In this document: positions 1 through 7,230 of the stretch, in pieces
Numbering within the stretch: position 1 is the first letter of the stretch
Layout: every line of letters begins with the position of its first letter
Program-made: the position numbers and the translations under genes
Notes under the pieces: model-generated
The model's input: the letters and a program-made list of their open reading frames with translations, nothing else
Database searches by the model: none
What the model was told of the DNA's origin: nothing
Source: CAZTGZ01 sp964613385
GTDB lineage: Bacteria; Bacteroidota; Bacteroidia; NS11-12g; UBA9320
Direction: 5' to 3'
Length of the DNA stretch: 17,704 nucleotides
Assembly (NCBI GenBank): GCA_964613385.1
Contig: CAZTGZ010000046.1
Coordinates: 1 to 17,704, forward strand

Positions 1-172
1 CCTTCAGTCGCTTTAGTTGATCCCCATTCATTCCCGCATACTTCTTTTTCCAGTTGTCAAAAGTTTGCTTGTGGACACCTAATTCCCGGCAAATGTCAGA
101 TACAGCTCGGCCTGTTTCTTCTTCTTTAAGTGCCTTAATGATTTGACTTTCAGTAAATTTTGTTCTTTTCAT
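1..172 (-). CDS. IS3-family transposase OrfA, N-terminal fragment
   Basis: The minus strand from 172 to the window edge encodes 57 residues starting MKRTKFTESQIIKALKEEE, followed by a second helical stretch with DICRELGVHKQTFDNWKKK. This is the helix-turn-helix DNA-binding start of IS3-family OrfA (HTH_Tnp_1 type), which binds the element's ends. In the family the catalytic DDE part is encoded by OrfB, usually made by a programmed -1 frameshift; that part would lie left of the window. The ATG at 172-170 sits 63 bases inside the element end at 235, a normal leader length for this family. The frame is intact as far as visible. Whether the element is complete and active cannot be judged here. 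Confidence 0.88.
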   Translation of the reverse strand, partial: MKRTKFTESQIIKALKEEETGRAVSDICRELGVHKQTFDNWKKKYAGMNGDQLKRLK

Positions 173-235
173 TGTTTGGTTAAAATTAGCTTTTTTGTCT
201 ATTATTAACCAGTCCGATTATTAGGGGTACTTACA
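1..235 (-). mobile_element. Left end of an IS3-family insertion sequence (partial)
   Basis: Reading the minus strand from 235 inward gives TGTAAGTACCCCTAATAATC, then GGACTGG. This looks like an IS3-family left terminal repeat: it starts with TG, carries a short C run, and lies directly upstream of the orfA start. The outer edge is placed at 235 by that TG and by its closeness to orfA. The other end and the target duplication are outside the window, so the edge is inferred from one side. Flanking bases 236-241 separate it from the stop codon of the lipoprotein gene. Confidence 0.72.
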
Positions 236-241
236 ATTTCA

Positions 242-784
242 TCATTCTCTCATAGTTGATTGTCTAACAGCATTAATTAATTCATTCCTATCCAATTTAG
301 ATAGATAACAACCAGAAGCTTTTCTAAATGCTAATAATACATACCTTCTTTTACTATCTATTTTTTTGTGAAAAATGTCATACCTAAATTTTCTTAGATC
401 AAAAAAGGCTACTGAAATTTCATTTTCTAACCTTTTAAATGAATTATAAGGGTCGTCTATTTCGGCAGTCGAAATACATATTAACATATCGCCAATAGTG
501 TCGAATGTATTTTGACATTCCTTTTGGTTAGCATATTCATCAAAATCACCTAAATAACCGTAAAAATCTTTATGCGCATTTAATACGACAGTGTCCATGA
601 TGGTAAAATAAATCTCATCATTATTTACAGAATCTTTGGGAATAAATTGGGAATAATAACCGGGCAATTTTAAATTCAGTCGGCCGATTGTAAATGTTTT
701 TAAAGGAAAACCTGAACTTCGAACTTGATGGTCATTACAGCTCAAAACTGTAATTAATATTAATATTACTTTTATATTTTTCAT
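242..784 (-). CDS. Small lipoprotein of unknown function
   Basis: This 180-residue protein begins with a short lysine-containing n-region, a hydrophobic stretch (about residues 4-14) and a V-L-S-C lipobox with the cysteine at residue 16. It is therefore likely exported and lipid-anchored. The mature part has mixed charge, with no further membrane segment and no motif I recognise. The ATG at 784 is the only start that places the signal peptide at the N terminus. The gene is AT-rich. It stops 6 bases before the IS edge, with its own tandem TGA TGA stops in genomic DNA, so the insertion did not truncate it. It has no obvious functional partner nearby: the next gene, pckA, has its own terminator. 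Function unknown. Confidence 0.75.
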   Translation of the reverse strand: MKNIKVILILITVLSCNDHQVRSSGFPLKTFTIGRLNLKLPGYYSQFIPKDSVNNDEIYFTIMDTVVLNAHKDFYGYLGDFDEYANQKECQNTFDTIGDMLICISTAEIDDPYNSFKRLENEISVAFFDLRKFRYDIFHKKIDSKRRYVLLAFRKASGCYLSKLDRNELINAVRQSTMRE

Positions 785-1147
785 TTTTCAAATTAAAAAG
801 CTTCCCTATCCATCAGGGCTCTCTTTAACTAATATCATCTTTCAATTCTGATTTGATCTCATCCCAATTTATCAGACTGTTTTAGATCAAGTTATCGGAC
901 TTATTTAATGCAATTTATTAAATTCTTTGGGAGTTAGGACAATCAGTGAATTCGGTGGGTTATTCAATATGACCCGGTGTATATTTAATCGCACCAATCC
1001 AACCAGCTTTGAATCTGAACCTATTAGGATATTTGTCATAAGAAGCCAATGCGCATGCCTTGCCTCATTCTTGCGACAGAGGGAGAAAGAACTTTAAGGG
1101 CAAAATATCCGGCTGTTCGCTAAAGTCCGCTGACAAACCCAACCCAA
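785..1147. other. Intergenic stretch without a convincing gene
   Basis: About 360 bases lie between the lipoprotein start and the pckA terminator. I see no RNA gene, tandem repeat or clear promoter. On the minus strand a stop-free run of about 34 codons (roughly 1063 down to 959) contains ALASYDKYPNRFRFKAGWIG and then ends at a TAA. It has no upstream start and could be a decayed gene remnant or chance. The sequence near 1060-1130 is richer in GC than the rest of the gap. Confidence 0.5.
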
Positions 1148-1177
1148 CAAAAAAGCCCGCTCAATGAACGGGCTTTT
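1148..1177 (-). terminator. Rho-independent terminator of pckA
   Basis: On the minus strand AAAAGCCCG pairs with CGGGCTTTT around a 9-base loop that can add a TC/GA pair. A T tract follows (the A run at 1149-1154 on the plus strand). It begins 18 bases after the pckA stop codon, as expected for an intrinsic terminator of that gene. Confidence 0.88.
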
Positions 1178-1195
1178 CAAATCTATTGGCCGGGA

Positions 1196-2788
1196 TTATC
1201 CCGCACTGCTCAGTGCCTTTGGGGCAGCAGCCTTTATCTCTTCCGATGCCGCATCGGCGTATTTCGCGAAGTTCTCATTAAACAAACCGGCTAAATGGTT
1301 GGCCTTCTGGTCATAAGCCGCCGGATCTGCCCAGGTATTTCTCGGATTCAGCAACTCTGAAGGAACACCTTCACAGCTCGTTGGGAAATGCAATCCGAAC
1401 ACCGGATGTTTCTCGTATTCCACGCCATCCAATTGTCCGTTCAAGGCCGCTGTAATCATAGCCCTCGTATACTTCAGTTTCATACGACTACCGGTGCCAT
1501 AAGAACCACCGCTCCAGCCTGTATTGATCAGCCAAACACGCACATTCGGGTTGCGGCTCAGTTTTTCGCCCAACATTCCCGCATAAGTGGTCGGATGCAA
1601 GGGTAAAAAGGCAGCGCCAAAACAGGCACTGAATGTTGCCGTTGGCTCGGTTACCCCGGCTTCCGTTCCGGCTACTTTTGCCGTATACCCGGATATAAAC
1701 TGATACATGGCCTGTCCATTGTCTAATTTCGAAATGGGTGGCAATACGCCATAAGCATCACAGGTCAAAAAGAAAATATTCTCCGGAGCCTTACCTACCG
1801 AAGGAACCGCAATATTGTCCACATGGTCAATCGGATAGGCTACACGGGTGTTTTCCGTAACCGAAATGTCTTCGTAATTCACCCGGTTACTTCCCTCAAA
1901 AAAGCGCACATTCTCCACCAACGCACCCCTGCGAATGGCGTTCCATATCTGAGGCTCACTTTCGGCGGTTAAATTCACACACTTGGCATAACAGCCGCCC
2001 TCAAAATTGAATACGGTGCTTTCTGACCAACCGTGCTCATCGTCTCCAATCAGTTTCCTGGCCGGATCGGCACTCAATGTGGTCTTTCCCGTTCCCGACA
2101 ATCCGAAAAACAAAGCCGTATCTCCTCTTTCACCAATATTGGCCGAACAATGCATGCTCAAAACACCATGCTCTTTCGGCAATACATAGTTCAATACGGT
2201 AAATATTCCCTTCTTAATCTCTCCGGTATAACCCGAACCTCCGATTAAAATGATCTTCTTACTGAAATTCAGGATGCTGAAATTGTGCTGACGGGTATGA
2301 TCCACTTCCGGATTTGCCAGAAAGGATGGAGCCGCCAGGATAATCCAGTCCGGAGTGTTCTCTTCACCTGCAGCCGGACGCAGAAACAAATTATTGGCAA
2401 ACAAATTCTGATAAGCGGTTTCGGTCACCACCCGAATGTTCAATCTATAGTTTGGATCGGCACAGGCATAGGCGTCTCTGACAAAGATTTCCTTTCCTTC
2501 GTAGTGCTGAATCACTTTCTCCAATAATGCATCAAAATGGGCATCCTCAAAACGATTGTTAATGGTTCCCCACCAAACTGAATCGGCTGTCTTTTCATCG
2601 TATACACAAAATTTATCCTTCGGTGAGCGTCCGGTGAACTCGCCTGTGTCTGCAGCCAAAGCTCCGTTATCGGTTAAGACTCCTTCATTTCTATCCAAAG
2701 CCTTCTGAATTAATTCATCAGGACTCAACTGCACATTAACCGCTCCTGCCAGAGACATTACACGGTCGGTAATAGGATGTTGCTTCAT
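1196..2788 (-). CDS. pckA: Phosphoenolpyruvate carboxykinase (ATP)
   Basis: This 530-residue protein is the full usual length of ATP-dependent PEP carboxykinase. The enzyme converts oxaloacetate and ATP to PEP, CO2 and ADP in gluconeogenesis; in some anaerobes it runs in the carboxylating direction. Family marks are all present: substrate-binding FTGRSPKDKF at residues 51-60, the P-loop GLSGTGKTT at 229-237, and the metal/ATP motif LIGDDEHGW at 246-254. The GWSGGSYGTGSRMKL stretch characteristic of the C-terminal lobe follows later. No catalytic residue appears missing. The ATG at 2788 begins MKQHPITDRV, about 25 bases after the predicted transcription start. It has its own promoter and terminator, so it is probably a single-gene unit, though it lies 61 bases after the SUI1-like gene on the same strand and could receive read-through. 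Confidence 0.97.
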   Translation of the reverse strand: MKQHPITDRVMSLAGAVNVQLSPDELIQKALDRNEGVLTDNGALAADTGEFTGRSPKDKFCVYDEKTADSVWWGTINNRFEDAHFDALLEKVIQHYEGKEIFVRDAYACADPNYRLNIRVVTETAYQNLFANNLFLRPAAGEENTPDWIILAAPSFLANPEVDHTRQHNFSILNFSKKIILIGGSGYTGEIKKGIFTVLNYVLPKEHGVLSMHCSANIGERGDTALFFGLSGTGKTTLSADPARKLIGDDEHGWSESTVFNFEGGCYAKCVNLTAESEPQIWNAIRRGALVENVRFFEGSNRVNYEDISVTENTRVAYPIDHVDNIAVPSVGKAPENIFFLTCDAYGVLPPISKLDNGQAMYQFISGYTAKVAGTEAGVTEPTATFSACFGAAFLPLHPTTYAGMLGEKLSRNPNVRVWLINTGWSGGSYGTGSRMKLKYTRAMITAALNGQLDGVEYEKHPVFGLHFPTSCEGVPSELLNPRNTWADPAAYDQKANHLAGLFNENFAKYADAASEEIKAAAPKALSSAG

Positions 2789-2819
2789 GTGTACTATTTT
2801 GACTTATTTTTTAGGGGCG

Positions 2820-2827
2820 CAAAGATA
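2820..2827 (-). promoter_or_regulatory. Promoter -7 element for pckA
   Basis: The minus strand reads TATCTTTG, an exact match to the Bacteroidota -7 consensus TAnnTTTG, followed by a GC-rich start region. It lies 32-39 bases upstream of the pckA ATG. I see no good TTG -33 element at the expected 17-23 base distance, so strength or dependence on an activator is open. Confidence 0.65.
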
Positions 2828-2849
2828 CTATTTTGCGGTTTCAGTTTGA

Positions 2850-3260
2850 TTAACCCCCCTTTTTTTTGACTTTAAATCCTTCTTTTATGAGAAAAATCAT
2901 GACTTTTTCGCGATGATCGCCCTGAATTATGACGCAATCCTCCTCGAAGCTGCCTCCGGCTCCACAAAGTTGTTTCAATTTCACGGCATACCGTTTCGAT
3001 TCTTCCGCATCTTGCATGCCTTCAATCAGGGTAACCTGTTTTCCGGCTCTTCTCTTTCGATCCAGGGATAAATACAGTAATCTTCCCTTAACATCAACAG
3101 AATCAATGACATTTGACTCCACCAAATCCTCAGTAACCTCTCCCTCATCTCCAAATTGCAGCTTTTTGAGCCCATTAAACAAACCCGATCCCGAATTTTG
3201 ATCGGTGGTCGAATAAACCATCCCTTCCTGATTTCTATTTCTATCTTTCTTTTTCGACAT
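2850..3260 (-). CDS. SUI1/eIF1-family translation factor (YciH-like)
   Basis: This 136-residue protein has a charged N-terminal tail (MSKKKDRNRNQ, then GMVYSTTD) and a C-terminal SUI1 domain at about residues 60-133. It contains RKRRAGKQVTLIEGM, then LCGAGGSFEEDCVIIQGDHR, the core of bacterial YciH/eIF1-like proteins. By family these bind the small ribosomal subunit and influence start-site fidelity; the role in bacteria is poorly settled. I chose the ATG at 3260, two bases after the upstream stop. An in-frame TTG at 3266, overlapping that stop, would add only two residues. It is the last gene of the transhydrogenase-led cluster. The 3' end contains 8 A then 6 G in coding sense (2854-2867), a slippage-prone run encoding the basic KKKGG tail. 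No terminator hairpin follows. Confidence 0.88.
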   Translation of the reverse strand: MSKKKDRNRNQEGMVYSTTDQNSGSGLFNGLKKLQFGDEGEVTEDLVESNVIDSVDVKGRLLYLSLDRKRRAGKQVTLIEGMQDAEESKRYAVKLKQLCGAGGSFEEDCVIIQGDHREKVMIFLIKEGFKVKKKGG

Positions 3261-3262
3261 GG

Positions 3263-4129
3263 TCAATAAAATACTTCTACGGCTCCTTTTTCCAACACCA
3301 TATCTACCTGGTTACCCAATGTATAGGGTTCTCCATCAATATGCACCTTGATGGGTTTCACATCTGAAATCTGCAATTTTGCCGCCGAAGTCAGGGTTAC
3401 CTCCCGGGCTTCGTGTAATCTGCTTTTTCTCGATTTCATCAGTAAGCCCGGTAATTTCCAAATGGGCAATTTGCCAATCATATACACCTCCATCACACCG
3501 TCGTCTAAACAGCCTTCTCCGTTGATGCTAAATCCATATCCCCATTGGCTTCCGTTGGCCACACCCATCATAAAAAGATTTCGTTGCTTTTGTAAAACCC
3601 CATCAATAACCACACGGGGACCGATGGGCCTGAAGTTGCCGAGTCCCATGACAATTAACCTTGCATAACCCATTAATCTGCGGCTTCCGGTTTTTGCGTA
3701 TTCATGGGCCACATGTGCATCGAATCCAATTCCCGATATATTAAAACACCACCGGTTATCCACTTTAATGGCATCAACCCTTTGCAAAGTAGCCTGATTC
3801 AATCGTCGGATGGCTGCCTCTGATTCCAAGGGCAATCCCAGGTGACGGGCGAACCCATTGCCAGACCCCAGGGCTATGATGCCCAGGGATTTACCATACC
3901 GCATGCAAACCTGCCCGAGATAATTTACCGTTCCATCTCCTCCCACGGCAATCAGTGCGTCGGCTTTATCAATTTCTCCCTGTATGGATGCCACCTCAAA
4001 ATCTACATCCGTCCACTCGGCCAAATCCCAGGTAAAGCGACTTGCATCCAAATATTGCTCCAGATCTTTTACAAATCGGGATTTCGATTTGCCTCCGGAT
4101 TTTGGATTCACAAAAAATAACAGATGCAT
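3263..4129 (-). CDS. Diacylglycerol-kinase-family lipid kinase (YegS/BmrU-like)
   Basis: This 288-residue protein has the layout of the soluble bacterial lipid kinases. NPKSGG at residues 8-13 is followed by the nucleotide-binding VGGDGT at 62-67 and LGSGNGFARHLGLP at 87-100. FNISGIGFDAHVAHEYA lies around 129-145 and a beta-sandwich C-terminal domain ends the protein. The family phosphorylates a lipid head group such as diacylglycerol, or a related lipid, using ATP and Mg2+. The exact substrate cannot be read from the sequence. The catalytic domain appears intact. No signal peptide is visible, so it likely acts at the cytoplasmic membrane face. The ATG at 4129 lies 6 bases after the DUF4159 gene stop, and its own TGA is 2 bases before the next ATG, indicating translational coupling within the cluster. 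Confidence 0.92.
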   Translation of the reverse strand: MHLLFFVNPKSGGKSKSRFVKDLEQYLDASRFTWDLAEWTDVDFEVASIQGEIDKADALIAVGGDGTVNYLGQVCMRYGKSLGIIALGSGNGFARHLGLPLESEAAIRRLNQATLQRVDAIKVDNRWCFNISGIGFDAHVAHEYAKTGSRRLMGYARLIVMGLGNFRPIGPRVVIDGVLQKQRNLFMMGVANGSQWGYGFSINGEGCLDDGVMEVYMIGKLPIWKLPGLLMKSRKSRLHEAREVTLTSAAKLQISDVKPIKVHIDGEPYTLGNQVDMVLEKGAVEVFY

Positions 4130-4135
4130 AAGGTT

Positions 4136-4792
4136 TCAGTGCGTAAATACGTATTGAATCAGATTTGCGCCCATTCTGAGGGCCTTCAGACGGGTTTCTT
4201 CTGTATCTTCGGGATAGATACCTTTGTCTTCCCAGCCATTACCCAGATCGCATTCTGTATCATAAAAGCAGACCAATCGCCCCTCATAGATCAATCCATA
4301 ACCTCGCGGAGGCTTTTTATCGTGCTCATGAATTTTGGGCAATCCGTTCTTAAAAGGAAATTTCTGATGATAAATGGGATGTTCAAAGGGCAATTCTATG
4401 AACTCGAGTTCAGGAAATACCTTTTTCATCTGAGGTCGAACAAAGGGATCCAGACCATAATTGTCATCAATATGCAAAAAGCCACCCCCCATCAAATATT
4501 TACGAAGGTTATCGGCCTCTTTGTCCGAAAAAACAAAATTTCCGTGTCCGGTCAAATATATAAACGGAAAATTGAACACCTCTGAACTTCCGGCTTCCAC
4601 CACGGCTTCCTGCGGATCAATCAGGGTATTGAGCTGCTGATTGCAAAAACGGATAAGATTGGGTAATGCGGTTCGGTTGGCGTACCAGTCTCCCCCGCCG
4701 CTGTACTTCAATCGCGCAATTTGCAATGAATAGTTTTGTGCCGATCCTAACAGAGGCACACAAATTATGAGTAGGATTAATTTTTTAATCAT
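4136..4792 (-). CDS. DUF4159 family exported protein
   Basis: This 218-residue protein has an N-terminal signal peptide (MIKKLILLIICVPLLGSAQ, cleavage probably after the SAQ region), so the mature protein is expected in the periplasm. The remainder matches DUF4159 as I know it: YSGGGDWYANR near residues 30-40, TGHG at 81-84 and GGGFLHIDDNYG at 102-113. The family is predicted to have a class I glutamine-amidotransferase-like fold, and no reaction is established. Its ATG (4792-4790) overlaps the rsmE stop by the sequence ATGA, a usual sign of translational coupling. The next gene, the lipid kinase, starts 6 bases after its stop. Membership in a cluster with housekeeping genes suggests a constitutive envelope role, which is inference only. 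Confidence 0.88.
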   Translation of the reverse strand: MIKKLILLIICVPLLGSAQNYSLQIARLKYSGGGDWYANRTALPNLIRFCNQQLNTLIDPQEAVVEAGSSEVFNFPFIYLTGHGNFVFSDKEADNLRKYLMGGGFLHIDDNYGLDPFVRPQMKKVFPELEFIELPFEHPIYHQKFPFKNGLPKIHEHDKKPPRGYGLIYEGRLVCFYDTECDLGNGWEDKGIYPEDTEETRLKALRMGANLIQYVFTH

Positions 4793-5481
4793 GGTTTATC
4801 ATTCAACAAAGCCAAAGCGACCATAGCTGCCGTTTCGGTTCTCAATCGGGTGGCACCTAATGACACGGCATGGGCTCCTTTTTCAAGCGCCAAATTTACC
4901 TCTTCCCGACTAAAATCTCCTTCGGGACCAATGAACATAACGACAGGATCATCCTTTTTTTGTACCAGACTCAAAGGAATTCTTTCCAAATCATCATAAC
5001 AATGTCCCAACAAGAGCATTTTTCCCTGCGCGCGATGCAAAGCCTCTTCGATATTTTTCAATAAAAAAATGGAAGGCAAATGTGTCTTGAGGCTCTGTTT
5101 CATGGCCGAAACAGCCAATCGGTTTAGCCTTTCCAACTTCATATTGCGATTTTCAGAAAGATCTGCATGGATGAATCCGATTTCCAGTACCCCGATTTCC
5201 GTAAGTTTCTCAACCATCCATTCCATGCGGTCGGGATGTTTTAATTGCCCTACAAACACACTGTTTCTATACGGGTTCTGCTGAAATTCAGAACTCAAAA
5301 TCTCTGCGACTGCCATCTTCTTCCCGATGCTTTGTACCCGACAAGTATGTAGATAACCATCGCCACACGTGATGAACAACTCATCACCGGCTTGAAGTCG
5401 GAGTACCTGAAGGTGACGAAATTCATCTCCTTCTAACACAAAACTGCCTTCAGCCCTGGAATCTGAAAAAAAAAGTCTCAA
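4789..5481 (-). CDS. rsmE: 16S rRNA (uracil-1498-N3)-methyltransferase
   Basis: This 230-residue SPOUT methyltransferase methylates U1498 of 16S rRNA using S-adenosylmethionine. An N-terminal PUA-like RNA-binding domain (about 1-70, with EFRHLQVLRLQAGDE) precedes the knotted catalytic domain. MEWMVEKLTEIGV lies at 86-98 and the SAM-binding knot motifs FIGPEGDFS at 183-191 and LGATRLRTETAA at 208-219. The start is a TTG at 5481 directly after, and in frame with, the pntB TGA. No other start is available upstream, and the next ATG codes residue 56, which would delete most of the PUA domain. The MRLFF beginning fits family N termini. It overlaps the downstream DUF4159 gene by four bases. Confidence 0.94.
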   Translation of the reverse strand: MRLFFSDSRAEGSFVLEGDEFRHLQVLRLQAGDELFITCGDGYLHTCRVQSIGKKMAVAEILSSEFQQNPYRNSVFVGQLKHPDRMEWMVEKLTEIGVLEIGFIHADLSENRNMKLERLNRLAVSAMKQSLKTHLPSIFLLKNIEEALHRAQGKMLLLGHCYDDLERIPLSLVQKKDDPVVMFIGPEGDFSREEVNLALEKGAHAVSLGATRLRTETAAMVALALLNDKP

Positions 5482-6921
5482 TCAAAGGGTTTTTAGCTCC
5501 TCAACCAGCTTCGTAAGAACGCCTTTAGCATCGCCGAACAGCATGGATGTTTTGGTATTAAAGAAAAGTTCGTTTTCGATACCTGCATATCCCGCATTCA
5601 TGCTCCTTTTATTCACAATGATATGTTTGGCATTTTCGACATCCAAAATGGGCATTCCGTAAATCGGGCTCGATGGGTCATTGTGTGCAGCAGGATTTAC
5701 CACGTCATTGGCACCCACCACCAACACCACATCGGTACTGCTGAATTCGGGGTTCACTTCTTCCATTTCAGCCAGTTTTTCGTAGGCTACATTGCTCTCG
5801 GCTAATAATACGTTCATATGTCCCGGCATACGACCTGCCACCGGATGGATGGCGTATTTCACCTCTACCCCTCTTTCTTCCAACAGAGTTTCCAACTCAT
5901 GGATCACATGCTGAGCCTGCGCTACAGCCAGCCCATAACCCGGAACGATGATTACCTTGCCTGAATAATTCATCAACACTGCCGCATCGCTTACCCCTAT
6001 TTCCTTGATGGAACCGCTTACTTCCCGATTTCCTTCAGACGAACCTCCCCCAAATGCTCCGAAAATCACGTTGCTCAAAGGGCGATTCATCGCTTTACAC
6101 ATCACCAAGGTAAGCAAGGTACCGGCGGATCCGACCAAAATTCCTCCGGTGAGCATCACCTGATTGTTGTACAGGAAACCGCCAAACGCCGCGGCCAGGC
6201 CCGTAAACGAATTTAACAGGGATATTACCACAGGCATATCTGCCCCTCCGATCGGAAAAACGAACAATACTCCATACACCAAACTGAGCGCGAACAGCAA
6301 ATAAATGGCCGGCATGCTCAAAGAATCTTCAGCAAATACTATCCATGCACCAAATACGAATAAACCTATCATAATGATGGTATTCACGATATTGTAGTAA
6401 GGCAGGCGTATGGGTTTATTCAAAGTTCCATTCAACTTCAAAAAAGCGATGATACTTCCTGAAAAGGATACCGATCCGATGATGAGGGCGGCCAAAATGA
6501 CCAGAAACTTCATTTGAATGGCTTCTGCGGTTCCGGGTATTGTGAACAATAACAGGGCGATGGGATTTTGAAATTGTGCGATCAGATGATCGGCCTCCAT
6601 CAGTGAAATAAGGGCCGCACAGGCGCCTCCCATTCCGTTAAAAATACTGACCAATTCAGGCATTTTGGTCATTTGTACCCTTTTGGCAGTGATCAATCCC
6701 ACCAATGTTCCCAATGCCAGTGCTGCAAATATCAGTATATAAATGATGGCCGGCACTTTGCCCGGATGCAGAAAAATGGTTCCTGCGATGGCCAGGGTCA
6801 TTCCAAAAGCAGCCCACAGGTTTCCTTTACGGGCCTTTTCTGGATTGCTGAGCATTTTCAAGCCCACCACAAAGGTGACAGAACTGATCAGGTATATGAT
6901 ATCTATCCAGTACTTGCTCAT
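5482..6921 (-). CDS. pntB: Proton-translocating NAD(P) transhydrogenase subunit beta
   Basis: This 479-residue protein is the full-length beta subunit. Residues 1-290 hold about nine hydrophobic membrane segments (domain II), including the conserved MPELVSIFNGMGG (87-99) and the FPIGGADMPVVISLLNSFTG region. Residues 320-479 form the NADP(H)-binding domain III: VPGYGLAVAQAQ (326-337), GRMPGHMNVLLAE (363-375), VGANDVVNPAA (402-412), DPSSPIYGMPIL (415-426) and KRSMNAGYAGIEN (438-450). With the alpha subunits it transfers hydride from NADH to NADP+, driven by the proton gradient, and so supplies NADPH. Its ATG overlaps the pntA2 stop by four bases (ATGA). Its TGA is followed at once by the TTG start of rsmE in the same frame. 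Confidence 0.97.
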   Translation of the reverse strand: MSKYWIDIIYLISSVTFVVGLKMLSNPEKARKGNLWAAFGMTLAIAGTIFLHPGKVPAIIYILIFAALALGTLVGLITAKRVQMTKMPELVSIFNGMGGACAALISLMEADHLIAQFQNPIALLLFTIPGTAEAIQMKFLVILAALIIGSVSFSGSIIAFLKLNGTLNKPIRLPYYNIVNTIIMIGLFVFGAWIVFAEDSLSMPAIYLLFALSLVYGVLFVFPIGGADMPVVISLLNSFTGLAAAFGGFLYNNQVMLTGGILVGSAGTLLTLVMCKAMNRPLSNVIFGAFGGGSSEGNREVSGSIKEIGVSDAAVLMNYSGKVIIVPGYGLAVAQAQHVIHELETLLEERGVEVKYAIHPVAGRMPGHMNVLLAESNVAYEKLAEMEEVNPEFSSTDVVLVVGANDVVNPAAHNDPSSPIYGMPILDVENAKHIIVNKRSMNAGYAGIENELFFNTKTSMLFGDAKGVLTKLVEELKTL

Positions 6922-7229
6922 GGCTTTTTCTTTTTAAACATTTCAAGCATACGGTCTGTAACCGCGAATCCACCAACAACATTGAGCGTACCCAGAAAAA
7001 CGGCCAGAAATCCCAATACAAGGGCCAGCGTATGTTCAGGGTCTGCGTTTAACATCACAATTATGGCTCCGATAATGACCACTCCATGAATGGCATTGGC
7101 ACCCGACATTAATGGGGTATGCAAAACTGACGGCACATGACCTATCACTTCAACACCCACAAATACAGATAGGATCACGATATAGATCATCTGCATATTT
7201 TCTCCTAAAAAATTCAATATTTCCTGCAT
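6918..7229 (-). CDS. pntA2: NAD(P) transhydrogenase alpha subunit, membrane part (PntA2)
   Basis: This 103-residue protein carries the membrane portion of the alpha subunit, here encoded as a separate gene. Three hydrophobic segments are visible: YIVILSVFVGVEVIGHVP, the GANAIHGVVIIGAIIVML region, and LALVLGFLAVFLGTLNVVGG. The family signatures VPSVLHTPLMSGANAIHG and GTLNVVGGFAVTDRMLEMF are intact. By family it completes domain II of the proton channel with PntB. A basic tail (FKKKKP) ends the protein on the expected cytoplasmic side. It starts one base after the pntA1 stop (TAAcATG) and overlaps pntB by four bases, so the three subunits are tightly coupled. Confidence 0.95.
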   Translation of the reverse strand: MQEILNFLGENMQMIYIVILSVFVGVEVIGHVPSVLHTPLMSGANAIHGVVIIGAIIVMLNADPEHTLALVLGFLAVFLGTLNVVGGFAVTDRMLEMFKKKKP

Positions 7230-7230
7230 G

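Noticed and set aside
1388..2527. Several plus-strand open frames of 60-80 codons opposite pckA
   Set aside because: They are antisense shadows of a strongly conserved enzyme gene, without family resemblance or promoters of their own.
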